Of a DNA stretch of 64,000 nt, positions 18,946 to 30,090 are shown in pieces. Made by a program: the position numbers and the translations under genes. The stretch comes from Fulvia fulva. Its lineage: Eukaryota > Ascomycota > Dothideomycetes > Mycosphaerellales > Mycosphaerellaceae. Under the pieces are notes generated by a model. The model searched no databases, was not told where the DNA came from, and worked only from the letters and a program-made list of their open reading frames with translations. The stretch lies in NCBI RefSeq assembly GCF_020509005.1, contig NC_063020.1, positions 62,001 through 126,000 of the forward strand, written 5' to 3'. Within the stretch, counting starts at the first letter, position 1. Every line of letters starts with the position of its first letter.

Positions 18946-21285
18946 TTATCCACGGTCTTTCACGATGTTTCTCGCCCGCTTCCTCTCCTCGGCATCCAGT
19001 TTCCATTGCACACCAGTCTCACGCTCGAGCTGCGCACCGCTCAACTTTGAAATCTCCTCCCACTCATCATCCTCCATATTGATTATCAGCGTCATCTGGG
19101 TACACCTCGCAAACGCATCTCGCAGCTCATACTTGCCACCTTTCACGGCAGAAGCCACAATGCCCGCAATATCCCTCTCCAGCCGAACGGCACCCAGCTC
19201 GTTGACACGACCATAATACGTTGCGATCCGTCGCTCCAAGTTCCTAGCGAGGTAGCCGATCGTCGCGGTTATGAGTTTGTCGTAGACGTTGGGGGTCAGG
19301 ATACGTTTGATGGGGAGGGTGAAGGCCTGCCAGCCTTTTTCGAAGCGTTGTGCGACAGCGTCGTCAGGCTCGGAGTCTGAGGCGGTGTCTTCGTTGGTGG
19401 TGGTGTCGTAGTCTAGGTCGCGGAAAGTTTCCTTGAGGACTGGACTCAAGCGAGGGCGCATTACTTGTTTGAGGGTGACTTCGACGGCTTCGTTGATGAG
19501 TTCGGAGGTCTTGGCTTCGAAGGCAGATTCCATGTTTCGTAGGCTTTTCTCGACGGATACTGCTTCGTTGCCGAAGGGAAAGGAGTCTGATAATGCTGTT
19601 GATGGCTGTGCTGCGCCGAGGGATGTGTTGACGATGCGCTTGACGTAGTCAGTGGCCACATCCAGGTTGTTGATGAGGACCAGGAAGGATATGATGAGGC
19701 CTTCGGGCGGTAGTGCTCCTTGGATGGCTGCCTTGGGATAGCTTTCGTCTCGCATCTTTCGCTGAATCATGCCGAAGAAGTCAGATCCCAAGACTCTCCC
19801 GACTGATGGAATCGTGCTTGCTACGACAGTCCGCTGAGATGTGGAGAGTGTCCGTTGCAGCACCTGATTGACGATGAACATGACATCGTCGACCGCGGAA
19901 GTGACGAAGGGCGGAGATGAGCCCAACTGCTTATTCGGGTTCAGCGTGAGGTCAGAAGGTGGCTCGTCCAGCTGGAACGACTTCTCAACAGACCTCCTGG
20001 TGAAGAAGGTGGCCATAAGGTTGAAAGGTTCGATCAGAAGTTCGTTTACTTTCTTCTGCAGCGTGCTGTGCGTGAGATATGCCGGTAGATGGAGCTTGTC
20101 ATCCAGATTGCCATCCGCAGGTGAAGCCGTCTTTGAAGCCAGGAAGCGAGCATAAAGTGACCAGCTACCAAGCATCGTAGCACTTTCGTTGAGCAAAGCA
20201 TCAATCTCCTTCATGTCAACGCCTTCGTCCTCACTCGCTCGTCCGGAGGCTGCTGGCGCGGGAGAGTCGCTTCTCGGGTTGAATGATGACTTCTGACTCG
20301 GCAAGAAACTCTGCACCAAGAAGTTGAATGGATAACTCTTGACATCAGTGAGCTTACGGTTCACTCTCCTCTCCTCGGCCCAGGTGTCTAGGATCAAGCC
20401 GGCTTGCGCATCTGCTTCCACCTGAATCCGCTCGATGACTTTGACCATGCTTCCAGGTCGGTAGTGACGCTCAACCAGTGGCTCGTGCCCTTCCACAATC
20501 TGGGCAATGTGCTCAAATAGCTTCGTCAAGGCATTGGCGTAGAAGAGTCCTTCTCGTCTTTGCGTGGAACTCATGTTGCTGCGCGCGCGAGCAGCAATGC
20601 CGGAACAGACATAGCTTCCGTACGCATCGAGTCCGACATGACTTCGTCCGATCAGAGGGAAGAGCTTGAAGAATCGAGTAACTCTGGCACCATCGCCATC
20701 GCGGGCAGCCGTTTCGAATTCTCGTAGGAACAGGCCACACAGACTTTCGGCTGCGCTGTCTAAGGTCTCCCTTGGTCGATCTGGCACTTCTGCAGTAGGG
20801 ACAATCTCCTCGGCGAAGGCTCCGTCAATGACAGAATCCGGAACTTGAGAAGCACGATGGAGGTGATTCGCAGCAGTCTCCCAGTCTTGGGGTGCTCCCA
20901 TCGAGCCGTGTACTCCGAGAACAGAGGCTTTGAGCTCAGCGACCTGTTCCACAAGCTCCAGCGTCGACTTGACGGCGGCTTGCTCCTTGTCCAGTTTCTT
21001 GACAGCTCGGGAGATTCGGTGTGCGGTCGAGGCGGCGGAAGATAGCATAGTGTTACTGATGCCTCTCGTCGCCATCGCCTGAGACCCAAGCTGGGCGCGT
21101 GCCAGATCCAGCTTTGACAGCTGGCGCGAGACATGCTTCTGGGTGGCCAGCAACGTATCCAGACGCGAGGTCACTGCCGCTTCCCGTCGAGACAGCTCCT
21201 GCAGCGCGGCACGGACGTCTTCTGCGGTGGAGGCACGGTGTACGCTTGGCGCGGCTTCCACGAGCCCATCAGCCAGGTGTGCCAT
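18946..21285 (-). CDS. COG4: Conserved oligomeric Golgi complex subunit 4
   Basis: 779 aa, single exon from ATG 21285. Subunit of the COG tether, which captures retrograde vesicles at the Golgi. The N-terminal 150 residues are heptad-rich and probably coiled coil ('ALQELSRREAAVTSRL', 'KLDKEQAAVKSTLELVEQVAEL'). The COG4 core follows ('RFFKLFPLIGR', 'LDAYGSYVCSGIAARAR'), then a helical C-terminal part with 'LINNLDVATDYVKRI' and the basic end. The frame is open upstream to 21648, but the extra 121 codons are not like the family. Size and blocks agree with fungal COG4. Confidence 0.85.
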   Translation of the reverse strand: MAHLADGLVEAAPSVHRASTAEDVRAALQELSRREAAVTSRLDTLLATQKHVSRQLSKLDLARAQLGSQAMATRGISNTMLSSAASTAHRISRAVKKLDKEQAAVKSTLELVEQVAELKASVLGVHGSMGAPQDWETAANHLHRASQVPDSVIDGAFAEEIVPTAEVPDRPRETLDSAAESLCGLFLREFETAARDGDGARVTRFFKLFPLIGRSHVGLDAYGSYVCSGIAARARSNMSSTQRREGLFYANALTKLFEHIAQIVEGHEPLVERHYRPGSMVKVIERIQVEADAQAGLILDTWAEERRVNRKLTDVKSYPFNFLVQSFLPSQKSSFNPRSDSPAPAASGRASEDEGVDMKEIDALLNESATMLGSWSLYARFLASKTASPADGNLDDKLHLPAYLTHSTLQKKVNELLIEPFNLMATFFTRRSVEKSFQLDEPPSDLTLNPNKQLGSSPPFVTSAVDDVMFIVNQVLQRTLSTSQRTVVASTIPSVGRVLGSDFFGMIQRKMRDESYPKAAIQGALPPEGLIISFLVLINNLDVATDYVKRIVNTSLGAAQPSTALSDSFPFGNEAVSVEKSLRNMESAFEAKTSELINEAVEVTLKQVMRPRLSPVLKETFRDLDYDTTTNEDTASDSEPDDAVAQRFEKGWQAFTLPIKRILTPNVYDKLITATIGYLARNLERRIATYYGRVNELGAVRLERDIAGIVASAVKGGKYELRDAFARCTQMTLIINMEDDEWEEISKLSGAQLERETGVQWKLDAEERKRARNIVKDRG

Positions 21286-21990
21286 GGCGTGTGGTAGGTG
21301 TGTCCCGACAAGACAAGATTTCAAGTTCGCCGCAGGGCGGCCACGGCGGCCGACTGGACTATGCTTGGCGATGCGTTGCTCCCAGCACAAGACTGTTGAT
21401 TCCTCCCAAACTCTGCTGCAAGCCGTCGTCGACCGCCCTACTGCCTTTGGCCTCAGTCGCGGCAGCTTCACGACGTGCAGGAAGAGGGCAGCGTGGGTGA
21501 ATGGATTGGGACATGACGAACGATTCCAAGGTTCCCCGCCAAAGTCGGCATCGCGAGTCCCCTGCCGCTGAGCCTGTCGTGTAGCAGCAACGACCTGCAT
21601 AAACAAATCAACGCAGCCCGTACACCAACATACACCAACATACACCACTTCTCGCCTGCAGTCTTGCTTTCGCTGTACGCTCGCTCATACGCCTGTTGAT
21701 ACCGCGCACGGCATCTTGGTCGCTTCCCCCCTATTGGATCATTTATTGCACCCATCACTGGAAAGCAGCATCGCACCGTCCACACCTTCCCGTCGACTCG
21801 AGGCTATCGCTGGGGAACACCAGGCTACGGATACATCGTGCCACGGGCAAGAGCATTGGACATACCGGGCATCGACGGCCATCGCACATACTGGAATCCA
21901 CTCGACCACATGATTGTCCTCCGACAACAACGATAACACCATCTCTTTCCCCTTCTAAGCGCCGCCGCTGGTGCAGCCTGAGCGACGACC
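21286..21990. promoter_or_regulatory. Divergent upstream region of COG4 and the NIPA-type gene
   Basis: 705 bp between two ATGs on opposite strands, CT-rich towards the plus-strand gene. A TACACCAACA repeat lies at 21620-21646. No specific site can be assigned. Confidence 0.4.
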
Positions 21991-24213
21991 ATGGACGCCG
22001 CCGGACATGCGCTCTACCACGCTGCGCAATTATACGCGCGAGCCACCGACACAGCCACTGGGACTGCCAGCGAAACCGCCTCGACGACGTCCAGCACGCC
22101 ATCATCGGCCTCGACGTCCAAAGCCGCCGCCGGTCGCCCGCCTACGTACAAGATGGTTGGCATCATCCTCGCCGTGTGTTCTGGACTCTTTATTGGTGTG
22201 TCCTTCGTCATCAAGAAGATCGGACTGTTGCAAGCCAATGTCGAATACAATCAAGAGGCGGGTGAAGGATATGGATACCTCAAGAACGTCTGGTGGTGGT
22301 CGGGCATGACCCTGATGATTATTGGCGAGATCTGCAACTTTGTCGCATACGCTTTTACCGACGCCATCCTGGTTACACCCCTCGGCGCACTGGCTGTGGT
22401 AACGACTGCCATCTTGTCGTGGGTCTTCCTGAAAGAGAGACTAAGCTTCGTCGGCTGGGTCGCATGCTTTCTCTGCATCGTGGGCAGCGTCATCATCACA
22501 CTCAATGCTCCGGAGCAGAGTGCTGTCAGCGACATCCAAGCCATGCAGCACTATGTCATTGCGCCTGGCTTCTTGAGTTATGCCGGAGTCATCATATTGG
22601 GGTCCGCCTTGGTGGCCTGGTGGGTCGCGCCCCGGTATGGAAAGAAGAGCATGATGGTCTACTTGAGCATCTGCTCCATGGTCGGAGGTCTGAGTGTGGT
22701 CGCAACACAGGGCTTGGGCTCCGCGATCATAGCGGCCATCAACGGGAAGCCGCAGTTCAATCAGTGGTTCCTGTACGTCTTGTTCGTGTTCGTCATTGGA
22801 ACGCTGTTGACGGAGATCATCTACTTGAATGTAAGTTTGCTGGATCCATGCAGTGGAACGAATGTCCTGACAGTGTAACAGAAAGCTCTCAACATCTTCA
22901 ACGCCGCGCTGGTCACGCCGACATACTACGTCTTCTTCACATCATCCACCATCATCGCATCCGCCGTCCTTTTCCAAGGCTTTCATGGCACAACTACCCA
23001 GATCATCGACGTGGTCATGGGTTTCTTGACCATCTGCTCCGGTGTCGTTCTACTACAGCTCGCCAAGTCTGCAAAGGACGTGCCAGATACGAAAGTGCTC
23101 ACTGGAGAGATGGATCAGATCAGGACTGTTGCTGAACAGGAAGAGCACGAATATGAGCCTCGGGCAGATACTATGCGTGGTGCGGCAGGTCTTATACGTG
23201 CAATCAGCACATCTCGCGGGAAGAAAGAGGCGGAAGAAGCGAAACGCATACACGAAGAACGAATGGAGCCGATTGGTGAGAACGAGATTGTGGAATGGGA
23301 TGGTCTGCGAAGGAGAAAGACAGTGTCAACCCAGCACAGTGGGTCGATACACCGACCAAGAACCGCGCACCCTCCTTTGGGCATGTCGAGTTTTCCAGAC
23401 GAAGACAACATTAGTGAGCCGGACAGCGAAGTACATCCAGGGTTCTTTGGTCGAATTGGACGAAGCATGCGTTCTCGTCCTTCAACACGCAGACAACGGG
23501 GCCATAGCCCGGTCCCGATGGATAGTGTCACGGCCGACAAGCTGGATGAAGAACAGTCGGAACAACACGTGTACCATCTCCCACCTGGTCTGCAGAAAGC
23601 GCACGACACAGATCACGACAATACAGCATACAAGTCACCTCTCCCGCCTGGATCGAGCGGATCTCACATACAATGGGCTGGCCAGACTCCGGATCGAGAG
23701 AGGGCCGATTCGCAAACCAGTAGCCGTGTACCACCGAGAGTTCCAGCACACAGCCGTGGCGGAAGCGGCGGAACAGCACGAAGACAATTTTCCTTCCAGA
23801 ACGTCATGCCTTGGCGGAATAAGTCTGGTGCTGGCAACGACGACGACCATCGACCCATTAGCAGGGGTGCCTTGTCCTTCGTCAGTCGCTCTAGCAGTCA
23901 GAACTATCCCACCGGCAACACCACCACCGAAGAAGAGCGGTTAGGTCTTGTCCACGGCGACTCCTCGAAGAAACTGCCCAAATTCGACGAAGAAGATGAA
24001 CGCGCCGCAGAAGATCGCAGAAGTTCCGACGAGTGGCAGGCCGCTTCTGGATCTGCTGGGTCCAGTCCACAGCAGATTGATACGAGTGGGGATCTTGGAC
24101 CCAGACGGACGAGGGATACCTTCAGTGATGATGATCTCTACACTCGGCCGCTGAGAGATCCGCGCGATGAATCGCCGTCCGGTGGAGGTCGAGGTGGGAG
24201 GGCGTTTGTCTAG
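21991..24213 (+). CDS. NIPA-type magnesium transporter (DUF803)
   Basis: Exons 21991-22830 and 22882-24213 (51-bp intron GTAAGT...AACAG); 723 aa. Membrane protein of the DMT superfamily; NIPA proteins move Mg2+. The N-terminus is Ser/Thr/Ala-rich (1-50), then come about nine hydrophobic segments from 'MVGIILAVCSGLFIGVSFV' through 'ILVTPLGALAVVTTAILSWVFLKERL' to 'VVMGFLTICSGVVLLQLAK', which ends near 340. The remaining half is a long hydrophilic, Ser/Arg/Asp-rich tail typical of filamentous-fungal members and probably regulatory. It shares its upstream region with COG4. Confidence 0.85.
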
Positions 24214-25497
24214 AAGGCATGCTCTGAGACAGCACCGACAATTCGGGTTGTGGATCGCATGGTGTCGTTCAGTGATCGCGGTATTGCGCCTCCGCCGTCG
24301 GCTTCGCCAAAGGCAAGTGAGGCTGGTGATGGTGGGGGTGGGGTTGATGTTGTTGTTGCTGGGTTTGTGCAGCGTTCAGCGAAGCGTGTGGCGTCTAGGT
24401 TGTGGTTGGGATGAATGGTAAGAGGAAGCATGATGATACACGCATGCGATTCATGGCTTATGATGCTGTACATACATGATGAGTATTGTAACGTTACGAT
24501 GGTCATGCAATGGCATGACAGACCCGACAGCTTCTCAGAAACCTTTTCGATGTTCTCATATACCGTGTGGTCATGTTTTTATATGATTAAACCTCTGCCT
24601 CTTCCTGGGTGCCGATCGGGCAGATCGATGCTGCAAGCTGTTTCGACAACCGATACTTGCTCTTAGAGAACAACGTATAGGGCAATCAACGGACGGGTCA
24701 TGGTATTCTATATCGGGACCGAGTCTTCCGATGAGGATCGCCAATAGTGCCCTGCCCTCCTGGACATCGAGTGAAAATGCAAAGGATCAGGAGATCGGCG
24801 GTGCGTGAGGCGCATCCAGGGCAGTCTGCATGCAGCTGGGGCTGTTCGTGAGGAGCGATGTGGTGTGGTAAAAACATACTGTTGCTATCTATCCGTTTGG
24901 CATGCAAAGGGTTGTCGAGAAAGGTGCGGGCAGAGGGCAGGGATAGTGAGGTGAGGTGAGAGATGCTGTCGTGGGCAATGTCAGCCTTGCCGGGGAAAGA
25001 AAAGGGGGGGGGGGGAGAGCGTTTCTGCAGTTCCCAATGTTCATTCGTTGTGCTTACAATCTGACTGCACCGGAGTATCTCAGTGGAGAGGTACAGGCTT
25101 CACGAGTTCGCCAATTCTCGTAAGCGTCGCTCACTCCCGTGCTCGGGTCACTGCTGCTCGTCTTCCTACCCGATCTCGTCTTCGCCACTGCCATCCTCCA
25201 CCGAAAGCGTGGCTGGGAGCTTCTCAAGCTGCGTGTTATCCTCCAGCATGCTGCACTCTCCACGGCCGCGAACCTTAGAACTATATCGGTGCCGTCCGGC
25301 CTCATCTCCGCCATGCTGGATGGCCGCGACTACATCCTTGGCGCGCGAGACTTCTTCTCGATGGGGCCAATCGGAAAGTCGTACTCGTTTCTAATCTCCA
25401 CCTTGGTAGCAGGCTGTCAGAGCAGCATGTTTCGCCAAGAAGCTTTGCTTCGCCGCCATGGTCGAGGCGATCGTTTTAGGAGCTGAAAACCGAAGAC
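24214..25497. other. Intergenic
   Basis: 3' flank of the transporter gene, then unassigned DNA with a run of twelve G at 25004-25015. An open stretch at 25139-25486 (plus) and one at 25054-25314 (minus) lack recognisable domains or codon pattern. They could be remnants. Confidence 0.4.
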
Positions 25498-25849
25498 TCA
25501 GTCTTCATGCTGCGGTAGAGAGGCGCTAAAAGTGGGTTGCTGAAGACTTGCATTGGGATTGTGCCGCCCGGGTAGCTCCAAAGGTGTGTGGTGCAGAGAT
25601 CGAGCCGCCCTGCTTGGATATCAGCTGGCAAGGTGAGTGTGACCGGGGGTAGGAAACCCACAGTGATTGTCCAGAGCTCCGCCCTTGACAGGCAGGAAGA
25701 AGAGCGCACGGTGGAGCTTCTCGCAGCGTTTGATGAGTGCGTGCGTGCCATGTACGGCAGACTCGCTGGTTAAGTAGTAGATCCTTTGTAGGCAGGGCGT
25801 GGAGTATTGTCTCGAGGAGCTCATACGTGGAGAAGACGTCCGCCGACAT
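25498..25849 (-). pseudogene. F-box protein, frameshifted
   Basis: The N-terminus 'STYELLETILHALPTKDLLLNQRVCRTWHA' is a complete fungal F-box. Directly after it the DNA reads GGCACGCACGCACTC. The F-box continues in another frame as 'LIKRCEKLHRALFFLPV', as expected from an extra 4-nt GCAC unit. That second frame meets TGA soon afterwards, so the protein is broken at least once and probably twice. F-box proteins link substrates to the SCF ubiquitin ligase; the target part is not recognisable. Confidence 0.6.
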
Positions 25850-26445
25850 GGTGATAATTTTCTGGCGCTTATGCTATCCTTGCGATTCGTGTTTGGTGCA
25901 AGTGAGGTGGCGAAGTTTTGTGCTTGTGTTTAGACTACTTCTTCTAGGTCCACGTGAACTCCGCTCCGCTCTTCAAAAAGTCCAAAAAGTAATGTACTGT
26001 AGGAATGATGGCGCAACATCGGCCCATCGCCACTCACATCTGAACGAGTCGAACGTTCACGTCCATTACGTCCCATTCATCTCAACTCCTCGTCAGCTCG
26101 ACTTTCTTTTACCATAAACTCAAACTCGGTATTCAGGTTTGATGTTAACGCTGCCTCCGTGCTGTAGGTACCTGCGTCCCAAAGCACGAGGTCCTTGCGG
26201 CGCCGATATGCCATGCAGCATCACGGGCCGATATCAAGGCCCAGGCACGTACATATCGCCTCGTGTTGTCAACCCGATACCACTCCTGCGAGCCCTACTC
26301 GATAGCGCAACGACGGATGCCGCTCACCCTTCAGCTCGGCTAGCGGGGCTGAACCTGCCCCACCATCACATCTGACTTCGATCTCATCCTGCTCAAGTAC
26401 CTGCGGATTTCCTTCTGAAGCCTCATCCATATCCTTGGCTCAACC
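25850..26445. other. Intergenic
   Basis: Upstream flanks of the divergent F-box remnant and the metallo-hydrolase gene. No feature seen. Confidence 0.4.
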
Positions 26446-27534
26446 TTGATGGTCCATACTTCCCTCACCATGCATCCTCTTGATCTAGTTGAACTCGACT
26501 CCCTCGAAATCCTCGTCATAATCGACAACGAACTCGACCCAATCTCCCCATGTCCCAACCCCTCAGTCGTCCAAACCGGCAGCCTGAGGGATATTGCCAT
26601 AGCCAGCGAGCCACCATCTTCACCTCGCGCCGAGGCGATTCGTGAGTTTCGCATGGACTCTATCTGTTGTAGCGCGCATGGGCTCTCTCTCATGATCACG
26701 GGGACCAAAGGAGATACCATGCGCACCATCCTCTTCGATACAGGTCCAGAGGAAGCCGCGTTTGAGCGGAATGCAAAGCGTCTCAAGGCGGATCTGGCTA
26801 AGATTGAGATGATTCGGCTCTCGCACTGGCATAGGGCTCATTCGGGTGGAATGTTGCAGGTCCTGCGTATGATCGATGAGGCGAGGGCGGGGCATCAGTC
26901 GCAGCTGCCTCCTGTCAGTGTTGATCTCCATCCGGATCGACCGATGTATAGTGGGATCAAAGTTCCAGATGTGCCGCCGTTCTCGATGGAAGCGGATCCG
27001 ACATTCGAGGAGATCGAGCAAGTCGGTGGTAAGGTCGTCAAGAGTGACCAGCCACATACTGTGCTCGATGATATGTTCCTGGTGTCTGGAGAGATCCCGC
27101 GGGTGACTGAGTATGAGAGAGGCCTGAAGTTCGGGACTCGTCTGCGGAGCCTGGAAAAGGGTTGGGAGGATGACTCGCTGATGAAGGATGAGCGTTTGCT
27201 GATGTGCAAGGTCAAAGGTATCTGTTCCACCACTCTTTAGGCTTGTGTCCCTAATGCAAGACCAGAAAAGGGTATTGTCATGTTCACTGGATGCTCGCAC
27301 GCAGGCGTCGTAAACGCATCAAGACATGCGGCGGAGCTGGGCCAAGGAACGCCCCTCTGGGCTGTTATGGGCGGGTACCACCTTGCAGATGGTGAGCCAG
27401 AGCTTGTCCAGAAGACAGTGTCCGACCTCAAAGCTCTGGACGTGCAAGTCATGCTGGCAGGGCATTGTACCGGGTGGCGTGCCAAGTTCGAGATCCAGAA
27501 TCAGATGCCCGGACGCCAGTGCCATCTTTCGTAG
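26446..27534 (+). CDS. Metallo-beta-lactamase-fold hydrolase (COG1237-like) with altered metal motif
   Basis: Exon 1 26446-27217, intron 27218-27265 (GTATCT...CCAG, 48 bp, branch CTAAT), exon 2 27266-27534; 346 aa. The fold is shown by 'ILFDTGPEE' near 94-102, the metal motif near 126-131, and in exon 2 'VMFTGCSHAGVVN' (His ligand), 'AVMGGYHLADGE' and 'VMLAGHCTGW'. The order fits the family annotated as dihydropterin-type MBL proteins; substrate unknown. The HxHxDH motif reads H-W-H-R-A-H: the Asp that binds the second metal is Ala130. Either the enzyme uses one metal or it is inactive. ATG 26470 is an alternative start. Confidence 0.75.
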
Positions 27535-27661
27535 GGTCCAAGTTCGTGCTGTGACGGAAGGCCGAGCAGGTAAAGTAATATCACGAGAGCATGAAGTCCT
27601 TGAGGATCCCAAAGTTTCCAATAACATCAAAACACGTCCACACCCCCTTCGAATTCCAACC

Positions 27662-29167
27662 TCAATCACTATCAGTCTCCCATTCATCATCACCGTCATC
27701 ATCCGATGCCGTATGGGTAGATAGGAATCTGCCGACGAAGCCATCGTCTCCAGTGAAGGCTATAGTCTCGGTCGGCTGAGGCTCACCCCAGAGATATGGA
27801 GGATAGTAGTTGCTCCTATCCACATAGGAGACAGTGAGCTCGATGCCAATCTTCTTCGTGGCATTCGCCGCTTTCCTGATGATACCCTTTGTGGTCTCGC
27901 TGAAGGACCGCCCCACTCCGATTGGTAAAGTATCATAGTAAGCCACCTTGAGCCGTGTGAGTGATTCAGGTATGGAGCAAGAAGGCGCGCGCATGAATGG
28001 CACAAGTGCCAGCGGCGAACCTGGTAGCGAGTGGCTCCCAATCTCTCGTCGAAACGGGGTCATTGCTCTGAAAGTGAGGGATTTCAGGTTTGGTGGCGAG
28101 CGCGTGGTCATCAAAGCTCGCTCAAAGTCGGGACACTGGCCCAAAAGGGTGACTTCTTCGAGAGCCGCAAAGTCGGCGAAGCCGGCATCGATGGGGCTTT
28201 TCTTGATGGTGACCCACCTGGCCAGCTGTAAGTGCTGGTAGTAGGTTTCTGTCGTGACGTAGGTGAGGACGCGCAAAGAGTGTTTCTGTTGCTTCAGTGC
28301 AGCGACTGTAGTCTGCGGGTCCATCTGGAAGAGATGGTTCGAAGCTGCATCAATGTCATCGCCAAAATGCTGGATGTTGTGGCAGTTCTCCCCGAGACTC
28401 AGCTCCTCCAGCGCTGTTTGCAGGGATAGTATGCCATGGAGTCCACCATGCGTGATGTTGCACTCTTCGAGCTCGAGATGCTTCAATGGCGTCTTCTCCT
28501 TCTGGTGTACGTCCTCTAGAATGTTGTCAAGAATATTGACGCATGACATCCTCAGATGTGTCAGACTCGGGTGTAACAACAAGGCGATGCTTCTGCTGTC
28601 TATGGTCCAGTATGGCGAGTCGGCACCGTTCATGTGTAATGTGAACTTCTTCAACTTCTGCAGTGGTCGCGTGTGCACTGTCGGTGAGATACTCGCCACA
28701 GCCCATTCGAAAGGTTCGAACAGTTCATCGGTCATGGCCTGCCACTCTTCCTCATCTTCGAAGTCAGTGCTGTTGCACTCTGGGCTCTCGAACATAAGCT
28801 CCCTCAAGCCTGAGGCTCCTTTCAGTAGTGCGCCCACTGCAGCGTGATTTTGTGGATAAGTGTCGTCGCAGGGAATGTCGAGAAAGCGGATCGCGGCAGC
28901 TCGTTCTGGACGAGATGAGACGGCGGTGATGATCTGATCGACGTCACAGCCTGTCCTCAGTTGTATTCTGCGATATAGAAGAGGCTCTGCGAGATGTTGA
29001 ATTCTGCGGCATGTCCTTGATAGACGTCTGACTGCCTTTATGCTGTCAATTTGGTCGATGATGTGTGCTATGAGCTCGTTGGGCAAATCCATCAATCTGA
29101 ACTGGAAAGGAGTGTTCATGGCGGCCATCTTTCCAATGGCTTTGGTGATGAGCAGCCTGAGTGTCAT
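27662..29167 (-). CDS. F-box protein with LRR-like C-terminal region
   Basis: Up to 501 aa, single exon; ATG 29125 (MAAMNTPF) is an alternative start 14 codons in. The F-box 'MDLPNELIAHIIDQIDSIKAVRRLSRTCRRIQ' lies at about 26-57 and presumably binds Skp1. The rest has spaced Leu-rich segments ('LKHLELEECNITHGGLHGILSLQTALEELSLGENC') of the sort seen in F-box/LRR adaptor proteins. The C-terminus ends in an Asp-rich stretch. Target unknown. Confidence 0.7.
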   Translation of the reverse strand: MTLRLLITKAIGKMAAMNTPFQFRLMDLPNELIAHIIDQIDSIKAVRRLSRTCRRIQHLAEPLLYRRIQLRTGCDVDQIITAVSSRPERAAAIRFLDIPCDDTYPQNHAAVGALLKGASGLRELMFESPECNSTDFEDEEEWQAMTDELFEPFEWAVASISPTVHTRPLQKLKKFTLHMNGADSPYWTIDSRSIALLLHPSLTHLRMSCVNILDNILEDVHQKEKTPLKHLELEECNITHGGLHGILSLQTALEELSLGENCHNIQHFGDDIDAASNHLFQMDPQTTVAALKQQKHSLRVLTYVTTETYYQHLQLARWVTIKKSPIDAGFADFAALEEVTLLGQCPDFERALMTTRSPPNLKSLTFRAMTPFRREIGSHSLPGSPLALVPFMRAPSCSIPESLTRLKVAYYDTLPIGVGRSFSETTKGIIRKAANATKKIGIELTVSYVDRSNYYPPYLWGEPQPTETIAFTGDDGFVGRFLSTHTASDDDGDDEWETDSD

Positions 29168-29655
29168 GTCGATGTCGAAGTTCAGGTTGCTCTGAAGGTG
29201 ATGCCTGCTGGTGTGAGGAGTTGCTTCACAAAGAGGTGGGAGGGAAGCTTCGACTTGTGCTGCAGAAGGTGCAAGGCACTCTTGGAGCTTTCTTCCAACG
29301 ACAAACTCACCTTGTCTCGTAATACAAGCATGCCGTACACCATGTTCCTCAAGAGGATCTTGCTGGGTGAGGAAGAATCAGTCGCAGACGGCAGATGTCG
29401 TTGAGCACAACATTTTCGTCCACGAAACCGACGAGCATCGACTTGTCATCTGATGGTCAGCTCAATCGAGGCTTCTTTTACATCGACCAATGGACCAGAG
29501 GCAATCTATCATGGCAATGTTCCAGTCGGTACTGCAGCACGATGAGCCGGGCTGCCGGAGTATGTCGTTGGCAGTACTGCAGTAGATGAGACACGTAAGG
29601 GGGTCCGTGGCTCTACGACTACGCGTCGACGTCATCATCCGACGGCATTACAACC
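29168..29655. other. Intergenic
   Basis: Between a minus- and a plus-strand gene (divergent). No feature identified. Confidence 0.35.
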
Positions 29656-30090
29656 ATGGCGGATATGAGAGCTGCGATGGACGTCTTTCATCATTGGCTT
29701 GAGGTTACATATCCCGCTGAGAAGGATGCCTTGCGAGCTGGTGGGTTCAAGCCGTTGCTTGGGAAGAAGGTCGTTGAGAGGTACTTGCCGAAGATCGAGG
29801 CGAGTGAAGTTGTAGATGAGGAAGCGAAGACGTTTGCGAAGCTATATGCTGGGCTGGGAGCGAGGAAGAAGTTGGGTAATGTCCTTGTTGATGATACGAA
29901 GCCCACAGAGGCGGACTGGGAGAAGAGGAGGTATACTGTTCTTGATGGGTTGGTAGGGGAGGGTAAAGAGGCAGGGCAGGATCAGTGGAAGCTTAGTGAG
30001 TTGTGGGAGGATGACAGGGAGGCTTCTGGGGAGCATTTGAGGTTGATTGCGTGGGCTTGGAGTCCGGTGCCTGAGAAGAAGTTGCCGTGA
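29656..30090 (+). CDS. Hypothetical protein, 144 aa
   Basis: Open frame MADMRAAMDV... to ...SPVPEKKLP, charged and helix-rich with no signal peptide or membrane segment. The codon usage and even spread of Lys/Glu look coding, but I recognise no family. The C-terminal 'LRLIAWAWSPVPE' is the most distinctive part. The start is the first ATG after CGGCATTACAACC. Confidence 0.5.
   Translation: MADMRAAMDVFHHWLEVTYPAEKDALRAGGFKPLLGKKVVERYLPKIEASEVVDEEAKTFAKLYAGLGARKKLGNVLVDDTKPTEADWEKRRYTVLDGLVGEGKEAGQDQWKLSELWEDDREASGEHLRLIAWAWSPVPEKKLP

Noticed and set aside
25048..25486. ORFs on both strands (115 codons plus, 86 codons minus)
   Set aside because: No domain, and both strands equally open, so no basis for choosing one.
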